Made by a program: the position numbers and the translations under genes. The notes under the pieces were generated by a model that saw only the letters and a program-made list of their open reading frames with translations, had not been told where the DNA came from and searched no databases. Source: JAFAXD01 sp035472475 (lineage in GTDB: Bacteria; Pseudomonadota; Alphaproteobacteria; Rhizobiales; Xanthobacteraceae). Taken from it: a stretch of 28,726 nucleotides of DNA. Below, piece by piece: positions 1 to 8,190 of this stretch (the first letter of the stretch is position 1; the number at the start of each line of letters is the position of its first letter). The stretch covers positions 1 through 28,726 of the forward strand of contig DATIPA010000048.1 of assembly GCA_035472475.1 (NCBI GenBank), read 5' to 3'.

Positions 1-452
1 TGTTCGGCAAGCGTGTTGACCTTGTCGGAGCCGAGCGCCTTCTCGAGGTCCGCCGGTGCTATCTGTTTGTTTGGGCCGGTGCCGACCCACGAGTTCGCGA
101 TCTCGCCGTGACCGCTCTGCTCCAGCTGTTTGAGGATATCGCCGAGGCCGCCGCTCAGTACGCTGCCGGCGGCGCCGCCCGCGAGGAGCCCGCCCAAACC
201 GCCCTTGAGCACGTCGGCGAGATTGCCACCTGGCCCCGCGCCAAGACTGCCTCCCGGAGCGGCGGTTGGCCCCGCCGAGCGACCGGCAGAGGCCGGTTGC
301 TGGCCGCCGCTCAGATGTTTGATCGCCTTGAAGGCCAACAGTCCGATCAGCGCCATGGTAAGCGGGGACATACCGCCACCGCTGCTGCTCGTCGGCTGAC
401 GCTGGCCGCGCGGGCCATTTTGCATGCCATTGAGAACATCCATCAAACCCAT
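1..452 (-). CDS. DUF937 (YidB-like) protein, 3' end cut by the window
   Basis: The frame opens at an ATG at 452 with a strong GGAGGCG ribosome-binding site at 456-462 and runs off the left edge without a stop, so about 150 N-terminal residues are visible. The protein starts MGLMDVLNGM. A Gly/Gln/Pro-rich low-complexity stretch and a short hydrophobic helix (MALIGLLAFKAI) follow, then a Gly-rich segment (GGLGGLLAGG). It continues with GGLGDILKQLEQSGHGEIANSWVG and a segment containing ADLEKALG, which is the core pattern of the DUF937/YidB family. No enzymatic role is established for the family, and nothing here suggests one. The gene is divergent from the DUF1772 gene to its right. Confidence 0.8.
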   Translation of the reverse strand, partial: MGLMDVLNGMQNGPRGQRQPTSSSGGGMSPLTMALIGLLAFKAIKHLSGGQQPASAGRSAGPTAAPGGSLGAGPGGNLADVLKGGLGGLLAGGAAGSVLSGGLGDILKQLEQSGHGEIANSWVGTGPNKQIAPADLEKALGSDKVNTLAE

Positions 453-520
453 AATCGCCTCCTAGGCGCGTTTCGACGGAAGTCGTTGACGACCTTTGCT
501 CATCGACAACGCATATATCC

Positions 521-533
521 CCTTGGCCCAAGG
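521..533. repeat. Short perfect inverted repeat between the DUF937 and DUF1772 genes
   Basis: CCTTGG and CCAAGG flank a single C. The repeat lies in the 273-base divergent intergenic region (453-725), about 70 bases upstream of the DUF937 start. It could be part of an operator, but with six-base arms it may also be chance. I see nothing else recognisable in this intergenic region. Confidence 0.3.
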
Positions 534-725
534 TTGAATTTTATGGGGGTCATGTGACGGCAGCAAGGCGTCTGAAACAGCTTTCGCACGCGCGTAGTCA
601 ACACCGCGGTCGCCGATGTCGCGCCTTGATCATCAAACTCGTTGCGGCCGTGCGAGCATGACTCGGACGCGCGGGTCGCGTAGCATCCCTGCGTGAGCGT
701 TGAGCTCGCGTCGGGAGTACGGCAC

Positions 726-1163
726 ATGCAACTCGGCCTCTTCGCATTCGCGGCAGCGTGCGCATTCGTGGGCGCCGCTCTTTACATCAATGTCGTAGAG
801 CAACCCGCCCGGCTCATGCTCAATGCGCGCGCGATGGTCCGCGAATGGACGCCCAGCAACCGGCGTGGTTTTGTCATGTTGTCGGCGCTCGCGATCGCAT
901 CGTCGGTTTTGGCATACGCGGATTATGCGCGCACCAGCGACGTGCGGTGGATCATCGGCGGGACCATCATGCTCGCAACATGGGCTTACGCGTATTTCGT
1001 GGTCTTGCCGGTGAACATCTGGCTCTTCGCGCTTGAGCAAGGTGGCTCTGCCTTGACGCTGCGCGAGCTCATGCGCGACTGGGGTTTGTTGGAATGGGGC
1101 CATACCGTGATCGGCCTGTGGGCGAGCGGGGTGTTTGCCTGGGCACTGATCATGCCGGCTTGA
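726..1163 (+). CDS. DUF1772-like four-helix membrane protein
   Basis: This is a 145-residue integral membrane protein with four hydrophobic segments, at about residues 2-22, 45-65, 75-100 and 118-143. The pattern of a short first helix, the sequence VEQPARL and the helix spacing resemble DUF1772 proteins (the anthrone-oxygenase-like membrane family), whose cellular role is mostly unknown. An in-frame GTG lies 11 codons upstream at 693. The ATG at 726 is preferred because a GGGAG motif stands about eight bases before it. The family assignment rests on the overall pattern only. The stop is 16 bases from the stop of the convergent epimerase gene. Confidence 0.65.
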   Translation: MQLGLFAFAAACAFVGAALYINVVEQPARLMLNARAMVREWTPSNRRGFVMLSALAIASSVLAYADYARTSDVRWIIGGTIMLATWAYAYFVVLPVNIWLFALEQGGSALTLRELMRDWGLLEWGHTVIGLWASGVFAWALIMPA

Positions 1164-1179
1164 GGCGCGAGGTATCGAC

Positions 1180-2112
1180 TTAGGCGATTTGTGGTGTCGA
1201 ACGCATCAGTTGTTCGAGGCCCTGGTCGGTCGTCACCTTGGGGGTCCAGCCCAGGCCCACGAGCGCAGCTGGATCAGCAACGAGCGAGCCGGTCACGAAC
1301 TGCCAGCTGCCCGGGTATCCGGCGGCATCGAGCGCCAGGCGCAACAGTGCGGCGGGCACGGGGACCAGACCGGGCCGGCGCCCGAGCCCCCGGCGCATGG
1401 CCGCGAGCATCTGCGAGAGCGTCAACGGCTGTGGATCGGCCACGATTAGCGGGCGTCGCAACCGTTCCGGCGTGCCTAACACGTGCGCCACTGCGCTGGC
1501 CAGATTGTCGAGCGAGAGAAGCGAGCGCCTGGCCTTGAGCCCACCCAAGGGCAGCGGGTAGGGCAGGCGCGCCAGTCGCATGAGCTGCGCAAGGTTGCCG
1601 GTCATGCCCGGGCCGTAGACCGTCACCAGGCGCAGCGCCACCCAGTCAAGAGCGAGGTCGGCCAGGCCGTGCTCAGCCGCGAGTTTTGAGCGGCCGTAAG
1701 CGTCAGTCGGCTGTGGGGCCATCGCCTCGGTCAGAACGTCAGGCGCCGTTGCGCCGGATTGCGCCCGTACCGACGACAGAAAAACGAAGCGCCGTACACC
1801 GGCGTGCTGGGCGGCGCGCGCCAGTCCGATTGTCGCTTCGGTTCCGAGCAGGCGGTGGTCGTCCTCGGGCAGGCCGGACATCACGTGCGACGGACCAGCC
1901 GTGTGAATTATGGCGTCGACGTCGGCCAGCGCCGCCGACATGTTCTGCGGTCGCATCAGGTCGCCGACGACGGCGCTCGCGCAGTCGAGGGGTATGCTGG
2001 TAGGCCGCCGGAGCAATACACGTAGCCGAAAGCCGCGCTGGCCAAGTTCGCGCAGCAGCTGTTGCCCGATAAATCCCGTGCCGCCGGTAAGGGCGACGAG
2101 CGGCTTGTTCAT
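1180..2112 (-). CDS. NAD(P)-dependent epimerase/dehydratase, extended SDR family
   Basis: This 310-residue Rossmann-fold protein begins MNKPLVALTGGTGFIGQQLL, so the GGTGFIG nucleotide-binding motif sits at residues 9-15. The YGRSK sequence provides the Tyr-x-x-x-Lys catalytic pair, and LSSVRA lies at the expected upstream serine position. VVGDL and DAIIHTAG are the other typical strand ends. The length and the divergent C-terminal half fit the atypical SDR group (NDUFA9 or UDP-sugar epimerase like). The substrate cannot be told from sequence. A TTG three codons upstream (2121) could also start the frame, but the ATG fits the family better. The gene is divergent from the ExoD-family gene. Confidence 0.85.
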   Translation of the reverse strand: MNKPLVALTGGTGFIGQQLLRELGQRGFRLRVLLRRPTSIPLDCASAVVGDLMRPQNMSAALADVDAIIHTAGPSHVMSGLPEDDHRLLGTEATIGLARAAQHAGVRRFVFLSSVRAQSGATAPDVLTEAMAPQPTDAYGRSKLAAEHGLADLALDWVALRLVTVYGPGMTGNLAQLMRLARLPYPLPLGGLKARRSLLSLDNLASAVAHVLGTPERLRRPLIVADPQPLTLSQMLAAMRRGLGRRPGLVPVPAALLRLALDAAGYPGSWQFVTGSLVADPAALVGLGWTPKVTTDQGLEQLMRSTPQIA

Positions 2113-2212
2113 GCGACGCAAAGCCCTGCGAATAGACCGGCACCTATGCTACCACGGCTGTCATCGTGACGACCCCCGTCCCAACGGGCTAGACCAAGAA
2201 CAACCGCGAAAC

Positions 2213-2223
2213 CTGCCTTGCAG
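2213..2223. promoter_or_regulatory. Candidate PhaR-type operator (CTGC-N3-GCAG)
   Basis: CTGC, CTT and GCAG form a short dyad 41 bases upstream of the ExoD-family start. The arrangement agrees with the CTGC-N3/4-GCAG motif reported for the PHA regulator PhaR in alphaproteobacteria, and a phaR gene lies in this window at 11025-11615. Eight fixed bases are expected about once by chance in a GC-rich window this size, so this is a lead and not a proven site. Confidence 0.25.
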
Positions 2224-2263
2224 GATGACGCGCCCCTGACGCCCGACTTGAACCAAGATCCGC

Positions 2264-2896
2264 ATGCTGAGCTCCGAACAGTCCCAGACGCCGACTAATC
2301 ACACCTTAGGCGTCCACACCTCTGAGGTATTGCGCGCCCTGATCGACGAGGCGCCGCGGGACGAGTTCACGTTGCGTTGGCTGATCGGAAGCCTGCCGCA
2401 TCGGTCGTTTGGAGCCATCCTGGTGTTCCTCGCGGTGATCGCCATGGTTCCGGTGGTTTCAATCCCGGCTGGCCTGCTCATCGCCGTCCTGGCGGTGCAA
2501 ATCATTTTGGGCTACCGCACCCCGGTGCTTCCGAGCAGCCTGATGAATCGCCCGTTGCCCTCGAGCTACCTTCGCCTGCTGGAACAGCATGCCATTCCGA
2601 TGCTCACCCGGCTCGAGACCGCGGTACGCCCACGTTGGCCGACATACGTGCATGGGATGCTGCGCATAACCGGCGTGGTCGTGCTGCTGCTGACGGTGAT
2701 CTTGCTGACCTTTCCGCTCCCGCTGTCGAATATTCCGCCCGCCGCGATCATCACATTGATTGCACTTGCCGACACCGAGCAGGACGGGCTCCTGCTGTCG
2801 ATCGCACTGGCGGCGGCAATTCTCTTGTTGGTGCTCGCGTTCGCCGCGGTGCTTGGACTCGTCGATGGCGCGGAATGGTTGCTCCGCTTCATCTGA
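2264..2896 (+). CDS. ExoD-family membrane protein (exopolysaccharide synthesis)
   Basis: The gene encodes 210 residues. A soluble N-terminal part carries the family-like stretch LIDEAPRDEFTLRWLIGSL (about residues 28-46) and GAILVFLAVIAMVP. After it come hydrophobic segments at roughly 51-85, 134-165 and 178-203. Length, order and the VPVVSIPAG turn fit the ExoD family (PF06055), named after a Sinorhizobium gene needed for exopolysaccharide production and alkali tolerance. The molecular function of ExoD is not established. The ATG at 2264 has only a weak ribosome-binding site. The gene is convergent with the secreted-protein gene, with 42 bases between them. Confidence 0.85.
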   Translation: MLSSEQSQTPTNHTLGVHTSEVLRALIDEAPRDEFTLRWLIGSLPHRSFGAILVFLAVIAMVPVVSIPAGLLIAVLAVQIILGYRTPVLPSSLMNRPLPSSYLRLLEQHAIPMLTRLETAVRPRWPTYVHGMLRITGVVVLLLTVILLTFPLPLSNIPPAAIITLIALADTEQDGLLLSIALAAAILLLVLAFAAVLGLVDGAEWLLRFI

Positions 2897-2905
2897 TCGC
2901 GTGTC

Positions 2906-2924
2906 AGATCGACGAACACGATCT
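2906..2924. terminator. Weak hairpin between convergent genes
   Basis: AGATCG and CGATCT can pair around a seven-base loop in the 42-base gap between the ExoD-family stop and the stop of the convergent gene. No T-run follows on either strand, so this is at most a weak bidirectional terminator. Confidence 0.25.
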
Positions 2925-2938
2925 TGCGAGGGTCTCGA

Positions 2939-4117
2939 TCAGAACGCCGCCGCCAGGTCCCTCGCGCCTTGCAACATGGTTCCCTTGTCCATGATGGAAT
3001 TGGTCGCAGCGAGCAGCTTGGCAACCGTGTTGTTGCGAATGGCTACGGGGTTGCGTTCATAGCCGTTGCGTAGAAAGAAGTTCGAGGTCGGGATCTGCGC
3101 TCGCATCTCCTCCGGGATGGTGACCATGTCGTGGCCGTTGCCATCGCCGGTCAGGTTCATCATTTCGAGCTCGGCGGCCGTCAGGTGCCGGCCATAACCT
3201 TTGCGGCGCGCGAAAACGACCGAGTCGAGGAGCTTCTGGGTCTGCAGTAACGGTCCGACGTCAATATCGAGATTCATCGCGTGCACCGCGAGGCCCTTCG
3301 CCGTAACGCCGAGGCGTTCATGCTCGTTCCACTGATCGGGGACGCTGCGGCAGAACACGGTCATCTCGCGTACAACCTCGATTTTTCTGATGAAGGCTGT
3401 TCGCCCAGTGTCGGCGAGTGCGGCGAGTTTCTCTTTGAGCGCGGCGCCGAACCGCTCGCCCTGCTCGGCCATGATCTCGACGCTGTTGGTGTTCAACAGC
3501 TGATTGTAGCCGAGCGCGGTCGAGATCGCGTGGGCTCCCGGCCGATCCTCTTCGAGGCCGGCCTGGGTATCGTATTTGCCATTGCCGCCGACCTCGAACG
3601 CATAGATGCGAACCGCCTGCTCGCGCGTAAGTCCGGCCGCACGGGCGATTTTGGCGTAGGCCTGCTTGAAATCGATCTCGCTCGCGGGCCTGGTCGGCGC
3701 GAACCGATATTGCTCGAGCGCGTGGCGCAGGAAATCGGCGACGACCGGCAGGGGAGGCCGGGGGGGCAGCTGGTCGCGCACGTCGGGCGGCGGAATCGGA
3801 CGCGGCGGGCCGTTGTAGAGCGGAGGCTGCGTGAGCACATAGTCCTCCGCAACGATCATCTCACCGCTACGACGCTTGGTATTGCGCAATTGGCGCTTCT
3901 GCCGGACCTGATCCCAATAGGGCGCCGAGATTTCCTCAAAGGCTGCACGCGACGCCTGATAGGCGGCGAGCTTGCTCTGGTAGTCGGCCCTCGCGTCCGC
4001 GACGACGAGCGGCGCCGCTGCATCGCGCGCGGCGGTCGGTTCCGCGTTTGCCACCACCAACCCGGATAAAGCGGTCGCGACAAGAGCCGGCCCCATCGCA
4101 CCGAAATGCCACGCCAT
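2939..4117 (-). CDS. Secreted protein of unknown function, possible lysozyme-like fold
   Basis: The gene encodes 392 residues from an ATG at 4117 with a GAGGGAA ribosome-binding site nine bases upstream. Residues 1-25 look like a cleaved signal peptide (ending VVANA before EPTAARD), so export to the periplasm or beyond is likely. A charged, probably helical region (40-90) and a Pro-rich linker (98-125) precede the main domain. Within it, E175 in AFEVGGNG is followed by STALGYNQLL (199-208). This spacing recalls the catalytic Glu and the GLMQ-type motif of lytic transglycosylases, though the match is partial. I do not recognise a named family. I think homologues occur in related Hyphomicrobiales, but this is from memory. 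Confidence 0.75.
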   Translation of the reverse strand: MAWHFGAMGPALVATALSGLVVANAEPTAARDAAAPLVVADARADYQSKLAAYQASRAAFEEISAPYWDQVRQKRQLRNTKRRSGEMIVAEDYVLTQPPLYNGPPRPIPPPDVRDQLPPRPPLPVVADFLRHALEQYRFAPTRPASEIDFKQAYAKIARAAGLTREQAVRIYAFEVGGNGKYDTQAGLEEDRPGAHAISTALGYNQLLNTNSVEIMAEQGERFGAALKEKLAALADTGRTAFIRKIEVVREMTVFCRSVPDQWNEHERLGVTAKGLAVHAMNLDIDVGPLLQTQKLLDSVVFARRKGYGRHLTAAELEMMNLTGDGNGHDMVTIPEEMRAQIPTSNFFLRNGYERNPVAIRNNTVAKLLAATNSIMDKGTMLQGARDLAAAF

Positions 4118-4216
4118 CGAGTTCCCTCAACGCGAATCAGCGCGCTCGAACGCTGAGTTTGCCACAAGCCGTGAAGGTGAGTGTCGCAGGCGGAGCCGGC
4201 AGTGTAGATTTTGACG

Positions 4217-5836
4217 ATGCAGCACATTCCAGTGATCATTGCGGGTGGCGGTCCGGTCGGCATGACACTCGCGCGCGATCTGGCGCGGCGCGGCATCCGG
4301 ACGCTGCTCATCGAGCGCAATCCAACGACGACGCGCCATCCCAAGATGGACATCACCAATGCTCGCAGCATGGAGCTGTTTCGCCGGCTTGGGCTCGCCG
4401 ACGCTTTGCGCGCCGTGGCGGTCCCGGAAGCCAACAACTTCGACGTATCTTGGATCACCGGCCTGTCCGGGCATGAACTCTATCGCTTCCGCTATCCGAG
4501 CGTGACGCGATGGCGTCAGCTGATCCGCGACAGAAACGACGGCAGCATGCCGGGCGAGGCGCCAATGCGCGTCTCCCAGGTCGAAATCGAACCGGTGCTG
4601 GCGCGTGCCGTTCGCGCCGAGCCCCTGGTCGATGCGCGTTGGAGCGTGGCGTTTGCAGACCTGTCCCGGGATGCTGACGGCGTGACGGTGACGCTCCTCC
4701 CGGACGCCGGCGCTCCAGAGCGCGTGCGCTGCAATTACCTGGTCGGTTGCGACGGTGGGACCAGTGAGGTGCGCCGCTGCCTCGGCATTGGGCTTGAGGG
4801 TCAGGCATCGGTGCAGCAGCGCTTCATGACCCATTTTCGATCCGATGCCCGAGACGTACTCGCCCCGTGGGGCGTCGCCTGGCACTATCAGTCGCTCAAG
4901 GGCACGCTGATCGCACAGAACGACCGCGATATCTGGACGTTGCAGACGCGCTGGCCGGACGACGTTCCGCCGTCGGCGATCGACCCGGGCGCGCTGCTGC
5001 GCGCCTTCGCCGGGCGTGATTTCGACTATGAGATCCTGGTTGCCAACAGTTGGACCTCGCACCTGCTGGTGGCACGGTCTTATCAGGACGGCCGCGTGTT
5101 TCTGGCCGGCGACGCCGCGCATCAATACATTCCGACCGGCGGCTACGGGATGAACACGGGCATCGGCGACGCTTGCGATCTCGGCTGGAAGCTCGCCGCC
5201 GTTTTGCACGGCTTTGCCTCGCCCAATCTGCTCACCTCCTACGAGATCGAGCGCCGGCCGGTCGGGCTGCGCAATTGCGACGCCTCCGGACGCCACACCA
5301 AGGTGCGCGGCGCGATCGCGCAAGTGTTGCGCCAGGATCTGATCGCGCCGGGCCCCGCCGGCGACGCCGTGCGCGCCGAGGCCGGCAAGCAGATCGCCGC
5401 CCTTGGCAATGCGGAGAATGAGAGCTTCGGGATCGAACTCGGCTACGCCTACCCGGACTCGCCAATCGTGTGCGGCGAGCCAAACGCCGAAGTTCCGGGA
5501 ACTGCGCTCGACTACATGCCGTCGACCGTTCCGGGCGTACGGCTCCCGAGTGTTGTTCTCAATGGCGCGACGCCGATCTACGACCGGCTGGGGCCATGGT
5601 TCACGCTCATCTGCTGTGGCGTGACGCCGAGCGCCTCGCTGCTGGCTGCGGCGGAGCGTCATCGCACGCCGCTGTCAGTGTTGCGTCTCGATGAACCCGA
5701 GCTTGAACGTGTTTACGGCCGCGGCCTCATCCTGGTGCGGCCGGATCAACACGTCGCATGGCGCGGACGCGTGTGCGACGATCCGCAAGCCGCCCGCGTC
5801 ATCGTGGCGCGCGCACTCGGATGGCCCGTGTCCTGA
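4217..5836 (+). CDS. FAD-dependent aromatic monooxygenase (PheA/TfdB/MhpA-like)
   Basis: This is a 539-residue class A flavoprotein hydroxylase, expected to insert one oxygen atom into a phenolic ring using NAD(P)H and O2. The FAD fingerprint GGGPVG is at residues 10-15 and the ribose-binding Glu in LLIERN follows about 20 residues later. The DG motif (GCDGG) has D179. The GD motif contains G298-D299-A-A-H302 and is followed by the flavin-contacting GGYGMNTGIGDA. The C-terminal part (about 425-539), ending GRGLILVRPDQHVAWRG, resembles the thioredoxin-like domain of phenol hydroxylase relatives. A TTG two codons upstream is an alternative start. Ribosome-binding signals are weak. The stop lies 12 bases from that of the convergent reductase gene. 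The substrate is unknown. Confidence 0.9.
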   Translation: MQHIPVIIAGGGPVGMTLARDLARRGIRTLLIERNPTTTRHPKMDITNARSMELFRRLGLADALRAVAVPEANNFDVSWITGLSGHELYRFRYPSVTRWRQLIRDRNDGSMPGEAPMRVSQVEIEPVLARAVRAEPLVDARWSVAFADLSRDADGVTVTLLPDAGAPERVRCNYLVGCDGGTSEVRRCLGIGLEGQASVQQRFMTHFRSDARDVLAPWGVAWHYQSLKGTLIAQNDRDIWTLQTRWPDDVPPSAIDPGALLRAFAGRDFDYEILVANSWTSHLLVARSYQDGRVFLAGDAAHQYIPTGGYGMNTGIGDACDLGWKLAAVLHGFASPNLLTSYEIERRPVGLRNCDASGRHTKVRGAIAQVLRQDLIAPGPAGDAVRAEAGKQIAALGNAENESFGIELGYAYPDSPIVCGEPNAEVPGTALDYMPSTVPGVRLPSVVLNGATPIYDRLGPWFTLICCGVTPSASLLAAAERHRTPLSVLRLDEPELERVYGRGLILVRPDQHVAWRGRVCDDPQAARVIVARALGWPVS

Positions 5837-5848
5837 TCGCTTGGCTGC

Positions 5849-6919
5849 TTACGCCGCCGCCTTCCGGTTGGCTGCTAGCCGCGCGTCGACGGTTGCCACC
5901 GTCTCATCGACGATCGGCGAGCGCATGCCCTTTTGCGCCGCAATCGTCTGCACCAGCCGGTCGGTCCGCTCGATGTTGGGCGCCCCGGCAAAGAGTGCGC
6001 GCGCGGCCGACGAAGGTCGTGTCAGGCCTTGCGCAGCGGCCGCATATTTCTCGAACGGCACAAGGTCGTTGCGGTCGGCGCCGAGTGCGACCACGAGATC
6101 GCACACCCAATTGTAGACCGTGCGCGACTTCTCGAGATCAGCGTGCACCGCTTCCTTGATGGTGATTGCCTTCTCGTTGGTCACGCAGCGGTAGTTGCCG
6201 GTCAGCAGCATCGCCCACTTCGCAAGCGGTACGAAAATCGAGTCGTGGACCTTAAGCTTGACCGGGATGTCGATCGGACCATCGCCGGCGTCAAACCGGA
6301 CCGCCTCGATGTCCTGCTGCATCTGGCGCAGGATCGCCGTGTACTTGTCCGAGTCGAAGCGCGCGACCTTGAAATTGGTCGGCAGCGTGACCAGCAACAC
6401 GTTGGTCTTTTCCTCGGGCGGTCGGATGGCCTGCGGGTCCGGGCTGCAGAGTGTCATCAGTCCCGGCTCGAAGCCCTCCCAAACGCTCGGGTCGGTATAG
6501 CAGGCACGCAGCGGGTCGGTCGCGAGCCCCGGGATGCGTTTGAGATAGGGAAGCGGCGGCATATTCATGATCGACATGCACGGCACCTTGGCCTTGGCGA
6601 CGGCTGCCAGCAGGTCGCGCACGCCAGGCGCGCGGTATTGGGGCTCCTGCATCGCGAGTGCTACGAGATCGTAGTCCGCCGGATTGACTGCGGTCGGGAC
6701 ATCGGCCGAGATCTTGCCTTTAAGCTTGCGCGAGTCGATCTCGACCGGGTCGGACCTGCCTTTGATGGGCAACCGCACGCGGGTGCCTTCCTGGTTGATC
6801 ACCTCCGCCTCGGCCGGCAAGCACACGAGCTTGACCTTGTGTCCCGCAAACAGGAGCTTTGTCGCCAGCAGCGAGCCGTAGGAGGCACCCATGATCATGA
6901 CGTTGTAGGTGGACGGCAT
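5849..6919 (-). CDS. Ketopantoate-reductase-like (ApbA/PanE) dehydrogenase
   Basis: The protein has 356 residues. An N-terminal Rossmann motif GASYGSLLA (11-19) stands where PanE has GxGxxG. The C-terminal helical domain carries K234 in PLAKWAMLLTGNYRC, aligning with the catalytic Lys and nearby Asn region of PanE. The later stretch RPSSAARAL then ERTDRLVQ matches the PanE pattern of Ser-Ser followed by an Arg/Glu-rich helix. It is longer than PanE (about 300 residues) and the nucleotide motif is changed, so a different 2-oxoacid or opine-type substrate is likely. Its neighbours are a hydroxylase and an extradiol dioxygenase, which hints at a role in breakdown of a ring-cleavage product and not in pantothenate synthesis. 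That role is inference. Confidence 0.7.
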   Translation of the reverse strand: MPSTYNVMIMGASYGSLLATKLLFAGHKVKLVCLPAEAEVINQEGTRVRLPIKGRSDPVEIDSRKLKGKISADVPTAVNPADYDLVALAMQEPQYRAPGVRDLLAAVAKAKVPCMSIMNMPPLPYLKRIPGLATDPLRACYTDPSVWEGFEPGLMTLCSPDPQAIRPPEEKTNVLLVTLPTNFKVARFDSDKYTAILRQMQQDIEAVRFDAGDGPIDIPVKLKVHDSIFVPLAKWAMLLTGNYRCVTNEKAITIKEAVHADLEKSRTVYNWVCDLVVALGADRNDLVPFEKYAAAAQGLTRPSSAARALFAGAPNIERTDRLVQTIAAQKGMRSPIVDETVATVDARLAANRKAAA

Positions 6920-7167
6920 GCGCAGTCTCCGTGTGCTTGAATTGAGTGCCGCAATGCTATGTCGGACCGGGCGTCACCGCAATGCGGGTCGCGATTGCGG
7001 CGCCCGTAAAATCGCTGCACTGCGGCGACCGCCTTTGCGCATCAAACCCTATGCGGCGTTTGCGGGGGCGCCATGATTGGCACGCGCGCGACCGATCCGA
7101 TAAGGAAATGGACCACAGCGCCCCGCCGTCGGGGTCGCCGGGAGGACCGGCAGCGGAGAGCCACGAC

Positions 7168-8181
7168 ATGGCCGATATCGTGTTCGGATTTGGAACGTCC
7201 CATGGACCCTTGCTGGCGACCCCGCCGCATGAATGGGATCTGCGCGCCAATGTGGACCGCAAAAACAAGGCGCTCGCGTTCGAAGCCGGTACGTTCGACT
7301 TTTCTCAACTCTACGCGCTGCGCAAAGACGATCATTTTGAGCGGCAAAACACCCTGGAGGTTCGCAAGGAGCGCCACGACCGCTGCCAGAAGCAGCTCGA
7401 CGTGATCGCGGAGCGCGTCGCCAAGATCAATCCGGACGTCCTGGTGATTGTCGGCGACGACCATCACGAATGGTTCCTCAACGACATTCAGCCGGCTTTG
7501 TCGGTGTTTCACGGCAAGCAGGTGTTCAACCGGGCGCTGACCAAGGCAGAAGAGGACGAGAAGATCGCCAATGGCGGCGGCTATGCGATGAAGATCTATT
7601 ATCCGCAAAAGGACGAGATCTATCCGTGCCCGTCTGGTTTGGCCGCCCACATGGTGAACCACGCGGTGCAGAGCGACTTCGATGTCGCTGCGTTGGGTGA
7701 GCAACCCCACGACGGCGGCGTTTTGCGCCAGCTTGGCCATTCCTATGGTTTCATCTATCGGCGCATCCTCAGCAGCCGGCCGATCCCGCTGATCCCGGTG
7801 CTGATCAACACCTACTACCCGCCCAACCAGCCGACCCCAAAACGATGTCTCGAATTTGGGCGTGCGCTCGGCCGTGCCATCAAGTCCTGGAGCGGAAAGG
7901 AACGGGTCGCGGTCGTCGCGTCCGGCGGCGTGAGCCACTTCGTGGTCGACGAGGCATTCGACAAGCGCTTGCTGGGCGCCATGAAACAACGCGACTACAA
8001 GGTGCTGACCGACGAGCCGGACATTCACTTCCGGTCCGGCACGTCCGAAACCAAGAACTGGCTCGTCGTTGCCGGTATGCTGGCCGAGACCAATCTGGAT
8101 ATGGAGCTGCTCGATTACGTTCCTTGCTATCGCTCGGAAGCCGGGACCGGCAGCGGAATGGCGTTCGCCACGTGGCAGTGA
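7168..8181 (+). CDS. LigB-type class III extradiol ring-cleavage dioxygenase
   Basis: The protein has 337 residues, starting MADIVFGFGTSHGPLL. H12 falls exactly where the LigB subunit of protocatechuate 4,5-dioxygenase has its first iron ligand. VGDDHHEWF supplies the second conserved His region, and SGGVSHFVVDE is a further conserved His-containing turn near the C-terminal half. Such enzymes use non-haem Fe(II) to open catechol-type rings. No LigA-type small subunit is adjacent, so it may act alone or on another substrate. The frame stays open upstream to 6946, but GGAGAG seven bases before the ATG at 7168, together with the family N-terminus, settles the start. The gene is divergent from the reductase-like gene, and the 248 bases between them probably hold both promoters. 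Confidence 0.8.
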   Translation: MADIVFGFGTSHGPLLATPPHEWDLRANVDRKNKALAFEAGTFDFSQLYALRKDDHFERQNTLEVRKERHDRCQKQLDVIAERVAKINPDVLVIVGDDHHEWFLNDIQPALSVFHGKQVFNRALTKAEEDEKIANGGGYAMKIYYPQKDEIYPCPSGLAAHMVNHAVQSDFDVAALGEQPHDGGVLRQLGHSYGFIYRRILSSRPIPLIPVLINTYYPPNQPTPKRCLEFGRALGRAIKSWSGKERVAVVASGGVSHFVVDEAFDKRLLGAMKQRDYKVLTDEPDIHFRSGTSETKNWLVVAGMLAETNLDMELLDYVPCYRSEAGTGSGMAFATWQ

Positions 8182-8190
8182 GCCGCTGAA

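Noticed and set aside
4127..5662. 511-codon open frame antisense to the FAD monooxygenase
   Set aside because: The monooxygenase has intact FAD motifs on the other strand; the antisense product has biased composition and no domain.
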